A DNA stretch of 64,000 nucleotides from Lumbricus terrestris (taxonomy: Eukaryota > Annelida > Clitellata > Crassiclitellata > Lumbricidae): positions 19,155,539 to 19,219,538 of the forward strand of contig OX457037.1 of assembly GCA_949752735.1 (NCBI GenBank), given 5' to 3'. How positions within the stretch are numbered: the stretch's first letter is position 1; each line of letters begins with the position of its first letter. The position numbers and the translations under genes were made by a program. Shown piece after piece: positions 10,523 to 23,200 of this stretch. The notes under the pieces were generated by a model, which saw nothing but the letters and a program-made list of their open reading frames with translations, was not told where the DNA came from and ran no database searches.

Positions 10523-10914
10523 TCAGAAGAACTTGAATTGACTTTTAGCAGGACCACCGTCATTCACAGGCTTTGCCCCAAAATTGAAGAACCCACCAGC
10601 ATCATCACTCTTATCCTTGCTGCTGCTGCTGGTGCTGGCACTGGCATTACCACCACTGGCAAACATGTTGAAAATGTCGCAAGACCCTTCGCTGCCAGCT
10701 TCCTTCTGTCTGGACATCGTGCTTTCCGCATCGCTACCTCCAAACAGTTTAAAGACATCATCTGAAGAGCTGGCTCCGTCTTTTCCGCTCTTATTCGAAC
10801 TGCTTTCGGCCTCGTTAGCTTTGTGGCCAAAGAAGCTGAAGAGGTCATTCGAATCATTGCGGTTGCCGAATGTAAACAAGTTACCAAAACCGAAATCCTG
10901 ATTTGTTGTTTTGC
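10523..10914 (-). CDS. SIX6OS1: SIX6OS1-like exon 12 (FG-rich C-terminus and stop)
   Basis: Last coding exon. Five Phe-Gly clusters ([37 protein letters not shown]) lie in Ser/Asp/Lys-rich spacers, and the protein ends PAKSQFKFF before TGA. Acceptor TTGACAG. Vertebrate SIX6OS1 likewise ends in F/G/S-rich sequence and QFTFF. Confidence 0.68.
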
Positions 10915-13900
10915 CTGTCAACAGATATTGAAAGGAAAATGCGTAAGAAAAAGAGTCATTTCCGTACTCGGTGTTCCACGATTTTGAAATTGTGACTCAA
11001 AAATAGTGTAACACAATTAGGGCTAACAACAATGAGAACCTGGCACAATTGTTACAGTATTATGAATCACAGGAGGTTGAAAAGTAATAATCCTCCACTA
11101 CGCAACCATGCCTTCTCTGTGGCAGGACCCTTGACCTGGAACTTTCTAGAACTCCTTCTCAGGCATAAATCTCTCATCTTACGAGTTTTATTTGACTGCG
11201 ATCTCTTATCGTACGAGTTTTATTTGACTGTGATGGGATAGGTAGCACCTCTGAGTAGTGAGTAGTCCCCTTGACTACAGAGGCGCTATGCAAATTCATT
11301 TAATGAATTAATGAATGAAACAGGGTAAGGGTACCGGATAAGTGGATGATATAATGTCTGATTCACATCCTAAACATAGCCAATAGTAACTGTCCTATCA
11401 TGGAAGACATTAGTTAGTGAAGAAAACCAAAATTAAATAAGGTAATAAGTTCAATAGCAAAACTTCTGAGATCAATGAACACACTAAATACCTGATTCAT
11501 TTGTCTGTCGATCAACATCAAACTGTCCAAAGTTGCACATGAAGTTTGCTGTTCCACCAGTTTCATGAGCAGGTGCTGATGATTGATCCTTAAAATGCAC
11601 AAAAGCAACGTAGAAAATTAATGTAGCTCTCAGAAAATGCCACCAAGATGACTAAAATTAAATTAATTAAATTCTGACAAGTAAGTAGGTTAAACAAAAC
11701 TTGATTTTTATAGAACATTGAAATAAACAATGGCCAATTACTTATTGATTTTAATTGTAAGTATTTAACTTGTAACTGTCTGTGCACTTCTGAGCTTTAC
11801 AGTTGTATTGTAACAAAGTCTTCTAATCTTACAGACCACAATGTAGAATTTTTTTAACTACAACGATGATGGTTAGACTATTTTGGCAAGTTTACTTCAA
11901 GCTGCAACTGTAAATACCGTATAAAATAAACTGACGCCAATATCCGAACAAGCAACTGCAGTAACTAAAAAGATTATTTTTACCACAACCTCTGATTGGT
12001 TGCTGTGTGCAAACATGCGTCGTCCTGAGTAGAGATTTAACGCAGGTGACTCCGACAGTTTCTTCAGTTTCGCCATTTCCTCCTCAAAGTTGAACTCAAT
12101 AACTGGAGAACAGCTCCCTAGAAAGAAAAGAAATTCGCTCATTCATTTCGATAGATCTGAGTCAGGATTCAACATGACTCAGCTACCATTCAATTGAGTT
12201 CTGGGAACAAAAAGATCATTGAGACGATCAGTAGAATGCAAGATCGACATGAGAGTGCAAATAATGGCTTTTGTATATTTTGAGAGGCATTTATGGGCAT
12301 ATTATTCCAGCTGTGCTTTGAAAACCAGAAAGAGGATATTGTGTGAAAGAGCACATTGATAGGAAGCCGCTGCTAGATTTCAAGCATATGTGCAAAGCGA
12401 GGTAGTCGGGCTGAAGCATAAATTTTATGAACATCACATTCACAGGGTTATTGAAACATGGCTATTAAGCTGAGCTAAGAAGGTGCATGTTATAAGCTGA
12501 AAATGTCTATTGAGCCATCTACACATAGTCTACTATTTCGTTTTACAAAGCTTTTATAATCTTAGATATTCATCAGTGCACCTATGGATCTCTATCATAT
12601 GCACACATTGTATATGTTTGCATGTTTATCTTGTTTATGTTTATATATTTATCTTGTACACTGAAAGTTGCGATGTATGACAATTCTGCACATACCAATA
12701 AATTTTCCAGAATCAGCATTCTCAGCAATGGGAATAACTGGTGTCCTGCTGCCACAAATAGCCCATCCTGAAGGCTGTTCCAAAGAGTTAGTGAAGTCGG
12801 TTGCTGCACCACTCTCTTCGGCACACAATTCAGATTCAGCAGCGGACATGGATGCAGTCGGGCGATCAAGACCAACAGGTGATGCTGCTGCTGTGGCGCC
12901 AGACACCTGTGAAGTCACTGTAGTCTCCTCTGATGCTGAATGGTGGAGACGAACATTTGAAGACTGTGTCATAATTGGTGGAGAGGTAGCGTTGGAACTT
13001 GCAGTAGAACCGTCGCTACTAGCAACTGTCTCCGACACAAAGCAAGATGATGAGGATGTATCCAAAGGTAAAGAAACGCTTCTGTTGATGGAAGAAGTAA
13101 CTACGCAATCAGCAATTGGAGTAGAGCTAAGACTGACTGAATCATCAAGCATCACAGAATCACCAGATGAGACAATAGCGCTGTTCGGAGGTCGCCAGTT
13201 GTTCTTAATGTCAGCTGCTGAAGCCATAGACGACTCCAAGGATGGAAACTGATCATCTTCATCAGTTGACATCGGTGTTTCTTCTGCACTGACAGCATCC
13301 TTCCTCATTTCCAGATTAACTTCTTCATCTTGTCTTGCAACACTCGATACCATCAAATTCTCCTGATCTCCAGCATCTGGTGAAAATTCATAACAAAGAC
13401 ATATAAAGTGGGACTGTGTCAAATTATTGAAATATTTCACATAAAATTATGCACTAACGAATTATGTAAGCAATAAATTATGAGCACTTCATCACATCCA
13501 AGGCTGAGTAAGAAACAACCCTAACAAATGACACAGGAAAGATGATTACAGTAACGACTGCATTGATGATGAAATTTGTGGCAGCATTAGAGATAATAAA
13601 GACATAATTAGACACGGTGTATGTGATGACGATAAATAAAACATAACACAGATATAATTAATAATAGACGTAAGAGCTGAAGACGAGATTGTATGGAGGA
13701 GAGTTGGAGAGCTCCTGTACCTGGGGGATTAATAACGGAAGGTGGTCACAGTAGAAAGGATATCAAATGTAGGATTGGCGTAGCATTAGTGCTGCCTGGA
13801 AGATGGAGTAGGATGTGGAAGACGACCAGCCTATCAACAAGAACAGACATAAACTATACACGGCATTTGCCACTCCGGAACTGTCGTATGGGGATCGGAG

Positions 13901-16900
13901 TGTTGGTGCCTATACGGAAGGAGGATGAAATGAGGCTTCCTTCTAGTGGCGGAAGGATACGACCTGGCTAAGAAGACTAGCGGGAGGATCAGCAGACGAG
14001 ACTGGATTCATAATGAAGTAGTATGGAGGGAGTTGGGACTTGTAAGTGATATCAGAAAGAGAAGACTGACATGGCCTGGTCATGTTGTTATGTTATGTAT
14101 AAAGTATAAATGTATATATTGTATACCAGTATGTATCTGACCAATTATATATCAGCTTACTAGGACCATAAAAAGGCGCTAAAAGTATCTATACAACTAA
14201 CTAACAAGATGCAACTCAAGAAATCTAGATAATGTTTCCTGAGCTGCATGCGATGCAATTACGAGTTGTAAATAATGGAAGACTGTTCCAGCATGATGGT
14301 CCAATGCATAAGAAGGTGCAATGTGCCCACATTGATGTACGGGAACACAGAACCACCAAGTCCAAAATAAGAATGGGTGACAAGAGATTAGCAAAGAAAG
14401 AGAAATGCAGCTACATGTTGTAAAAACCAAACTGTATGGCAGCATGCAAGGCATACACCTGTCCTACTGCTTATCTTACAGTCACTTCCTCCTCTAGGGA
14501 GTGGAAGAATAAGCCGACCTTATGGGGCTTATGGGCATAGAACCGACGCCCTTCTATCTTCAAGCAATGCTGCAGCTATTCAACCATCTCCTCACTTTAT
14601 ATAGTCCTTAAGATAACATTACAATTGTAAAGCCAACATGCTCCTACCTCTTTGTTGATCAAGTCCAGGCTGCATAGCGCTGCTCGAGTCTGCAGAAGGA
14701 AGTCTTGAGAAACTGAATCCAGGTGGTAGAGTCTCCTCCTCATCTTCTGTCTCCATCAGAAAATTCTGGTCCATTTGACCATGGATGGAGAGGTTCTTCA
14801 GACAGGTTGCAATCCCACCACCAGCCTCCTCACGACAACGATTCTGCTCTGATAGAACTGCCATTCCAGTAGATGCCTCCTCAGAGCATGATGGTTGTCT
14901 TGGTTGCACTGGTGTTGCAACAGGTCTCTCAAGGCATAGTGGCTGTTGCGCATGCACTGGTATCGCAATTTCAACAGGCATCTCTCGACATGGTGGTTGC
15001 CTTAGTGGTCCTGGTGTTGCAGTGGCAACAAGAGCATCAGGATATAGCTTTTGTCTTGGTATTAGTCCAGCCGTTATTGCTGTAGCAGCGTCAAAACGTG
15101 GTGCCAGTTTTTCAATTGCGACAGGAGTCTCCACAAATCGGATTCGTTTTCCAGCAACAGCAAGAGGATATCGCATATCTTTTGGTGGTAGAGGCGGTCG
15201 GAACACCCCTATTTCAGCGTCCTACAGAAAATAAACCTCTAAATTTTCATTAACAGTAAAAACACTTTACAGAATTCCAAGAAAAATAAACAGTAATTTT
15301 CTAACATTTTTTATAATATTATTTACCACCTTAAGTCAAGCTTGTACGAAAGTGATGGTGAAACAAATGCAGCTTGCTTTAACATTTTTAAACAGAAACT
15401 TTTATATAAATGGGAGTGATATTTCTTAGGTACTAATAAAAGGTATTATTATTTATGCGACATTGCTAACCTCAATTCTAATCTGATTGCACCTCCAGAA
15501 ACCAACTCCCACAATCGTAATCGTAACCTCCAAATTTTTAATGCGTTATTCGAAAGCCAAGCGCGGGGCACCAGCTTATTCATGAGCGCTGCATTGAACA
15601 AAAGGGTTGTCCGTAAGAGTAGTCTATGGTGGTCCGGGATGTAACACAATGTGACAAAATGGATAAGTGTGTTTTAAGCCAGATCAAACTGTAATCCAAT
15701 ACATGTTTCTTCAGCAGCAGAGGTTAACATTATTATCCAGTGTGGTATGCTTCGAATTTAGCATAAAACAAACAGGCTGCAAAGACAATGCTCTCATAAA
15801 ACATTCGACAAGGACTCAAATTCTGTAAGGAACAAAGAATTTGACAACATGGGCGAGGGGCAAGCCCCAATGGACACAGTTAAGTTTTTTGGCAGGAACT
15901 TGAAAAAAGCAAATAAGGAATTATTTGGAAACATAAATTTTGAAGTGACATTAGTGTTTCATTGTGAAGCAATTGGTTGAAAACCAAAGGTGGTGGTTAA
16001 AAATAGTTGTCAGTTTTTTTCAGAGGTGAACTCTTGGTTCTATGTGCAGGAGTCCATGTTTGCAATGCAGAGAATGGCTATCCAAAATGAATGCTTGCAC
16101 AGCATCAACTAAGACTACACACTTAAAACGTCTCAAATCCCACAGTTATGGGGGGGTCATTTCCGATTCTCAGGCACTCGAGCTATGAATGGCTAAATCC
16201 CAAGGATTACTTCACAAATTCTAGTCACAGTCATGGTGCCAATGCATCATAGGATTTGCAACTTATCTCCTGGTTCCGGTCTGTAGAAATCTACACTGCT
16301 TGAAGACAGAGGCACCCGTGCATAATACGCCAGAGTCATTGCTCAGCACACTCCAAAGAGACCATAGCACCACACCATTCCATCAATCCAATGTGTATTT
16401 ACAGGAGCAATCGGGCAGTCATGACCGATGTTCATTAACAATTGAAGCCTCTTCTGACAGATTGTCTTTAATATTCCAGACTGCAGCATGCATAGTAGCA
16501 CCAATAACAAGTCCACATCAATCAAACTCTGCCAAGACTTATATGATTTGTCGAAATTGCTCTGGTTTTAAATAAACGACATTGCTATTGCTGAATAACT
16601 GATGTGCATTCATTTATCATCCGAGTCGGTGAATTATTAAAACTGTTTGAAAGCAAACTGTTGTCGCCTGTCTAGGCTGTCTTCACCTAATGCACTAAGC
16701 CAACCCCCACAGCGCACACAGACAAATCTCATTTCCCATTCACACACCATGTTCCAGACCAATCCTGACAGATCCATTACGCTGCGTCCATGTCTGTGGC
16801 ATTTGAGAAAGAGTATCTAAGTGACACCCGCCTTAACAGCCACTCTGCCCCCTTAAACCCCTTGGCAGCCGGACTCCAACCTCCTTGTGATTACTTTTGG

Positions 16901-17170
16901 ACTTGATGCAGCGTTTGTGAATAAGCTGTTGCACTGTATTTAGCTCTTGAGTGGAACGTTAGAGGCTTTGATAACAATTACAGTTAGGATGCTACAGTGT
17001 TTTACTTTAGGTTTGTTACTAGCTTCTAAAACACATCAGAATTATATATCAGATGCCAGACACGTTAAGTATACATTACATTCAAGAGGTACTTAAAAGC
17101 ACTAAAAAGTATTCAGAAAGCTCATTACATTAATTGTTAGTTATCTTGAAAGGATACTATATGAATTCCG

Positions 17171-17264
<94 letters not shown>

Positions 17265-20200
17265 TACAGACATACAGACAGACAGACAGACAATTGCATT
17301 TTTCAATTATAGCACAGAACATCCCCCACAACGAACAGCAATCTCACTTTCTGCTGGAAAGGCATCTGTCTTGTTGGCAGAAAAATCTTTGGTGGTAATC
17401 TCTGGTGAAAGGCTGTGGTCGCCTGCATAGATGGTGGCAGTGAAGGACTGGTCATCTCAGGCCTATCAAGAAAATCAGACCATGATCTAGTTGCAATCAT
17501 ACCAAGCACGCTATTTTAACAACCGAAATCTGCATGAAAAAATCCTTAACAAAACTAATAAACTAATAGATCATCAATGCATCATTATCATCACTCGCAA
17601 TATTACTAAATCATGAATAGACAATTCACCTGTCACTAGCAGTGGTCACTGAAAATCACAGTCATAACAAATATCGTCATCATCGTCATCGTCGTCACCA
17701 CCCCAACTACCACCACCACCACCACCACCACCATCATCATCGTCGTCATCATTGTCAGTCAATCAATCTGCATATAAATCAATGCCTGCTTCTAATAACA
17801 TTGAGTGCAGCGAAAAATCTTTAATGAGAAAACATTAAAACATATAATTATTCACATGTCAATTATTAATTCAAACTAACCAACACTGCAGTATGAAGCA
17901 AGTCAAAATTATCATGAAGGAAAAAAATTGCAAGTCGCTAAGGGTAGTGGAATTTAACTGCATGGCAGTCATGCAAGCTCCCATGTCATCCTGCTGTTCA
18001 GTCTCAGCCAGCATGTCAATCTTGTTGCTCGAAGCTGTTACTACCAGCTTCGTCAACTTCGAGTGATTGCACGCTCTCTCTCTCATGATGCGCTGGTAGT
18101 TCTTGTTCATGCCTTCATAACTAGTCGAATCGACCATTGTTGCTCAATCCTTGTTGGCCTCCCCCTTGGGGTTCTGGGTCGGTTAGATCGGGTTCTGCGC
18201 TCTGCTGCCCGGCTCATTGGACGAATCCCTAAATTTTCCTCTGTTTCTACCTACATGCGTGATGTGCTGCATTGGTTGCCAATAGCCCAACGCATCCATT
18301 ATCGAATTGCTGCCCTGGTCTCACGTTGTATCCTTGGTTGCGCTCCATCCTACCTGCGCATTCTTTGTCGCCCAGTCTCTGACATTGAAGCGCGTCAGGC
18401 CCTTCGCTCTGCTGCGAAGGGACAACTGCTTGTTCCACGGGCTCGCTTGGCTACCAGACAGTGTCGAGCCTTCTCGGTTGTGGGGCCGTCAATCTGGAAT
18501 GACCTACCCCCTAACCTCCATCTCCTCCATCTGACCAGTCAATCCTTATTCCTTAAGTCCCTTAAATCTTTTTTCTTTTGCCGTGGCTGGGCTGGGAGCG
18601 CCTCTGAGTAGTTTCTTGAAGGGGCGCTATATAAATGCTAATAATGAATGAATGAATGAATGAATTTTACTACCGCCACCTAGCGAATGAAAGGTTGAAT
18701 CACTATTACCAAACTAAACACCATAACAGATCATCAAGCACTGACTTTTAAATTCATTAATTAATAATTACATCATCGTTGAATACGACATGCACATTTT
18801 AAAACTTGATGCAAATTCATGCATTCGTATCAGCTGTCAAATACCACATCTGAAAGTCATGAACCTGAAATAAAAACAAAGAGATAATATCCTTGAGAGA
18901 TCCAAACTTGAATGCATACCTTCGAAACGGCATCTGAAGAGAGGTATTCTGGTTCTGTTTTCTCAGTCTAGCATCTTCCATCTGCCATTCATCGGTGTTT
19001 CGCCTCTGTCCCTCTCCTGATTGCTGTCGCCTCTCTTCCTGCCTTTGTGCTTCTGCTCTCACCCTTTTCTCAGCATTGCTTTTTTCTTCCGACGCTCTCT
19101 GCTCAGCAATCCGCTTTAATTCATCTTTTTTCTTCTCCTCTTCCTACAATTAATAGTCCAAATAAAACTCCAGTCAAAGCATTTTTAGAATCTCTGTCAT
19201 TGGGAAAAAGATTTTTGGATTTAAGAAATGTTAAGATAAGGTAACTCACATAATTTTCATGTCAATATCAACAGTTCAGTATGGGCTACATCTAGTGGTT
19301 TAAGAATCTTTGTGCTCAAGTAAAAAAAAAAATTATTACCTTTTGTGGAAAGTTAGTGATCTACAATCATAGATAAAACTGAACAAGTAGCACAGTGCTA
19401 AGCAATGCAAATCCAATTCTCTATTAGTCTAGCAGCAAATAGATAGATCTAGTTCAAGAAGATTCAAGTTATATGATTTGGAATATACTCAGTCGCTCAC
19501 ACCAACAGCCATACAATATTAAGAAATTCTAAATAAACGTAAATACTTCACCACACTACAATCCGAAAAACATATAAAAGATTTAAGTTTCCTTTTATAA
19601 CACATCCATAGGCCTCTCTTTAAATTCATTAAATTTATATTCACTAAAGTTATTCAGATTTAATCAGATAAAGATTTACTTACCTTTTATTAAATAATTA
19701 GACACAGCTGAATATCAACCAATAAACCTCTTGAATCAGCATGGGACCAACCATTTGCCTTTTGGCTTTAACTCTTTCTCCAGCTGTCTTCTTCAGCTCG
19801 TCGCAGCAGTGAGTTTTTCTTTCCAATTCTGCAGACAGTTCGTTGAATGTCAGTTTAATTTCAGCGCTAAATTTGGAAGTCAAGTGTAACAAAGCCTAAG
19901 ATGCTGTGCCACTAGAGGGGCGAATTTTAAAAAGGTTCATATGCCCATTCAAACTTTCTCGAATTTGAAGCAACATTAGAACATGAGTTGAAAATAAGTC
20001 CAAAGAAGATGCATTAAAAATGACAAAATAATGAAGATGACAAAAAAGTGACAAAAAAGTGTTTTGTTGGACTGTATGTACGTGTCTAATTATTTAATAA
20101 AAGGTAAGTAAATCTTTATCTGATTAAATCTGAATACACTTTGTTAACAATTAGAGAAAGGCAAAGAAGATGGATCGGGCACACACTCAGAGGAGAGTCG

Positions 20201-23200
20201 ATGCTGCGAACAATCATAGAGGGGAAAATGGATGGAAAAAGAACGAGAGGCAGACCAAGACAAAGACTGTTAGACTGGATGATGAAAGATGGCTATCAGA
20301 AGATGAAAATGAAAGCGCAGAACAGAGAAGAATGGAGACGTCAAACATTCGAACCTGCCTAAGGGCAGAGCACGGAAAAGAAAGATGTACGTATGCAAGC
20401 AAGAATGTTTGCGCATGTACGCAACTATGGTGTATATAAACATTCATAATTTTATACCATAATAATCAGCAAAATTTGGTAAAGTTTGCATCATCTAAAG
20501 CAGCCCTTGAACATTGAATCAAGCACATAAAGTGTGTGACACCTTTAACATATTTTAAATTTAAAGTTATATTCATTCTGTCAGTGAACACTAAGCTGCA
20601 GTTAAAAAGAAGCAAAAGCACAAAACAACTGAAACTCTTTAAAACATTGCATTAAAAATGAATCCTGATTTAACACTACCAAAATGAACTTAATTCCACT
20701 TTCGAGAATGTATATTATCATTATAAATGCCATCTTTTTAAAGCATTGCATTTTACGTTGGCCCACAAAGATAAGGCCAAGTGAGATTCAAGTGTAGAAG
20801 TTATAAATTCAAAGGATACAGTCTTATAATGAATTCATTCTGGTTCTTGAAGACAGGGAATTCATTCACTGAAGTACCAGCTGCACAGTTTCAACATTAC
20901 AAAGATAAGTTACCAGTAATTTTTTTTAAATACATTGAATTTAATTTTAGAATGAATATCAAAATAACTTGCAATAACCAGATTCTATCTAAGATATATA
21001 CTGAGAACCATTAATATTTTAAATATGACAGTACTAAAACAAAACGCTATCTTTGCACATCCTGAAAGCCAAATACTTGTTTTCACAGTTTTCAGTTTAA
21101 AACTTTATGGCTTTCCAATGACTAGTCTTACAAGCTAGAAGTTAACCACCTAATCAAAGAGTTTAAAATGATGCCATGAAAACTTATGAACTTTGAGAAG
21201 TTGTTTAAAATAAAATTAAAGAACCACAAATCGCTTCCAGGGCAGGTGTGCCTCAATTTGGGGTCTAACTGGTTATCATCACTGCATAAAATCTCCACTT
21301 GAGGTCACAGTCACATTTAAGAAAGAAGCATGCAATGTAATATGATGCGGTGTGATTTCATACAATGTATTGTATGCTATTATATTTTCGTAAATTTAAT
21401 CAATAAGACAGCTTCATTGAATGTTAACTTATCATTGAATGTTAACTTATCATTGAATGTGTTAACTTTATTTTATTTAAATCCCATCGGAAAATAAACC
21501 CCATGCAGTAGTAATCTTTGTTTGCTTATTGATGATGTTTCCATCAATCAAGTTGAGTCGACGAAATTCTTAGGTGTGCATATAGATCAAAACTTGACCT
21601 GGAAAGTTCACATTAATCAAATTGCATCTAAAATTGCTAAGAATATTGGTATTATTTCCCGCATTGCTTATATCTTACCAAAGACAATTAGAATGAATTT
21701 ATATTATACCCTCGTCTACCCTTACCTCACGTATTGCAACCTGGTTTGGGCATCGACATACGAATCTAGGCTTCATAAACTAATTATCTTACAGAAGAAG
21801 GCTGTTCGTATAATAGCGGGTATTCGTAAATGGGAACACACTGGCCCTTTCTTTAGTGAGCTTCATCTCCTAAAAATAAACCAGATAAAGGATCTCCAAA
21901 TTTGCGAGTTCTTCTTTCGACTCGAACACGGTCTCCTTCCTTCGGTATTCCAAGAGTACCTCCCTCACGCCTCTGACATCCATTCGCATTTCACTAGAAA
22001 TTCATCTGCATATCGCCCTGTCAGAGCTCAATCTAACACTAGGCATTTTACTGTTAAATCTTATGGCGCTCAAATGTGGAATAAAATACCAATTGATATT
22101 CGTCAATCCAGTAGTCTGCAGGTTTATAAAAAGAGACTTCGTGTTTTTCTTTCCTCCACTAAGTCTGCTTAGAAGTGCACATGACCACTTGTAGTTAAGG
22201 TTCTACTTAAGTATATAGTTAAGTTTGTTTCTCTACATGCTATTTGCATTTTAAACTTTTTGCAATCTGTCATCACCTAATTTGATTTAATTGTTTCAAA
22301 TTTTTTTTTTGCTATCTTGTACAATATTTCTTGGTATTTTTTCTTACTTGGGTGACCCTCCCCAGCGGGATGTCAATCCCTTTAGGGCCCCCCTTTGTAG
22401 CCAATGCATGCATATTTTCTGTTTTTGATGTCATCTTGTTTTCTGGTTGCAATAAAGCGAATTGATTGATTGATTGATTGATCATAAAGTTTACAATGTT
22501 TATTTTTGGATGACAAAACGAGCAATTTTACGCAACCTTTCTGAGAAGCTGTGGTTTCCACCCATGTCAGTTTCTTTGCAGTTTCTTCTGCCCTCAACTT
22601 TGCTTCATTGTAATTCTCTTCCCAATTGGACAATTCTCCTTCCTTCTGCTTTCGTTGTACAGCCAATGGATATGTCTCATATTTCTCTTGATAACTTTTG
22701 TAAACAGCTTCATAATGATCAACTGCTGTCTTCTTCTTCTCTCTGTAATATAACACTGCAGAGTTCATAAAATAGCAAATGCAAAATCTTTTGATAGTCA
22801 GTTGATAGTCAATGAAGTGCACAAGTATAAAAAAACGTGATTTGATCCTCATCACAAATCGTAGAATCGTTGAAATTTAATTTATATCTTGTTCCTGGAC
22901 AAAATTATGATAAAGATAACTTTGATGCTTTCACTAAATATCTGGAATTATTCAAAATATTCTGATATCCTAAGTACTGTAAATGAAGATAGTGAGAAAC
23001 AGTCCTTGTCCAGGTATATACAGAACTCTTCGAATTGTTCAGCAACTTATGGTCATAAAAAATAATTGATATCTTAACCAACGATCAGATGAGGATCCGA
23101 TACGTGCTAAATGTAGACAAAACACTACATATGCTTCACAGTGAACTCGGCTTAAATGTAATTTAAGTTTCAACACCTGAAAATAAACCACATTGAAAAT

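Noticed and set aside
12668..13252. 194-aa open frame on the plus strand
   Set aside because: Exact antisense of the Ser/Thr-rich exon 9 of the SIX6OS1-like gene, whose splice borders and phases are consistent. The open plus frame follows from composition.
14785..15234. 149-aa open frame on the plus strand
   Set aside because: Antisense of SIX6OS1-like exon 8. It runs through the exon border and has no family motif.
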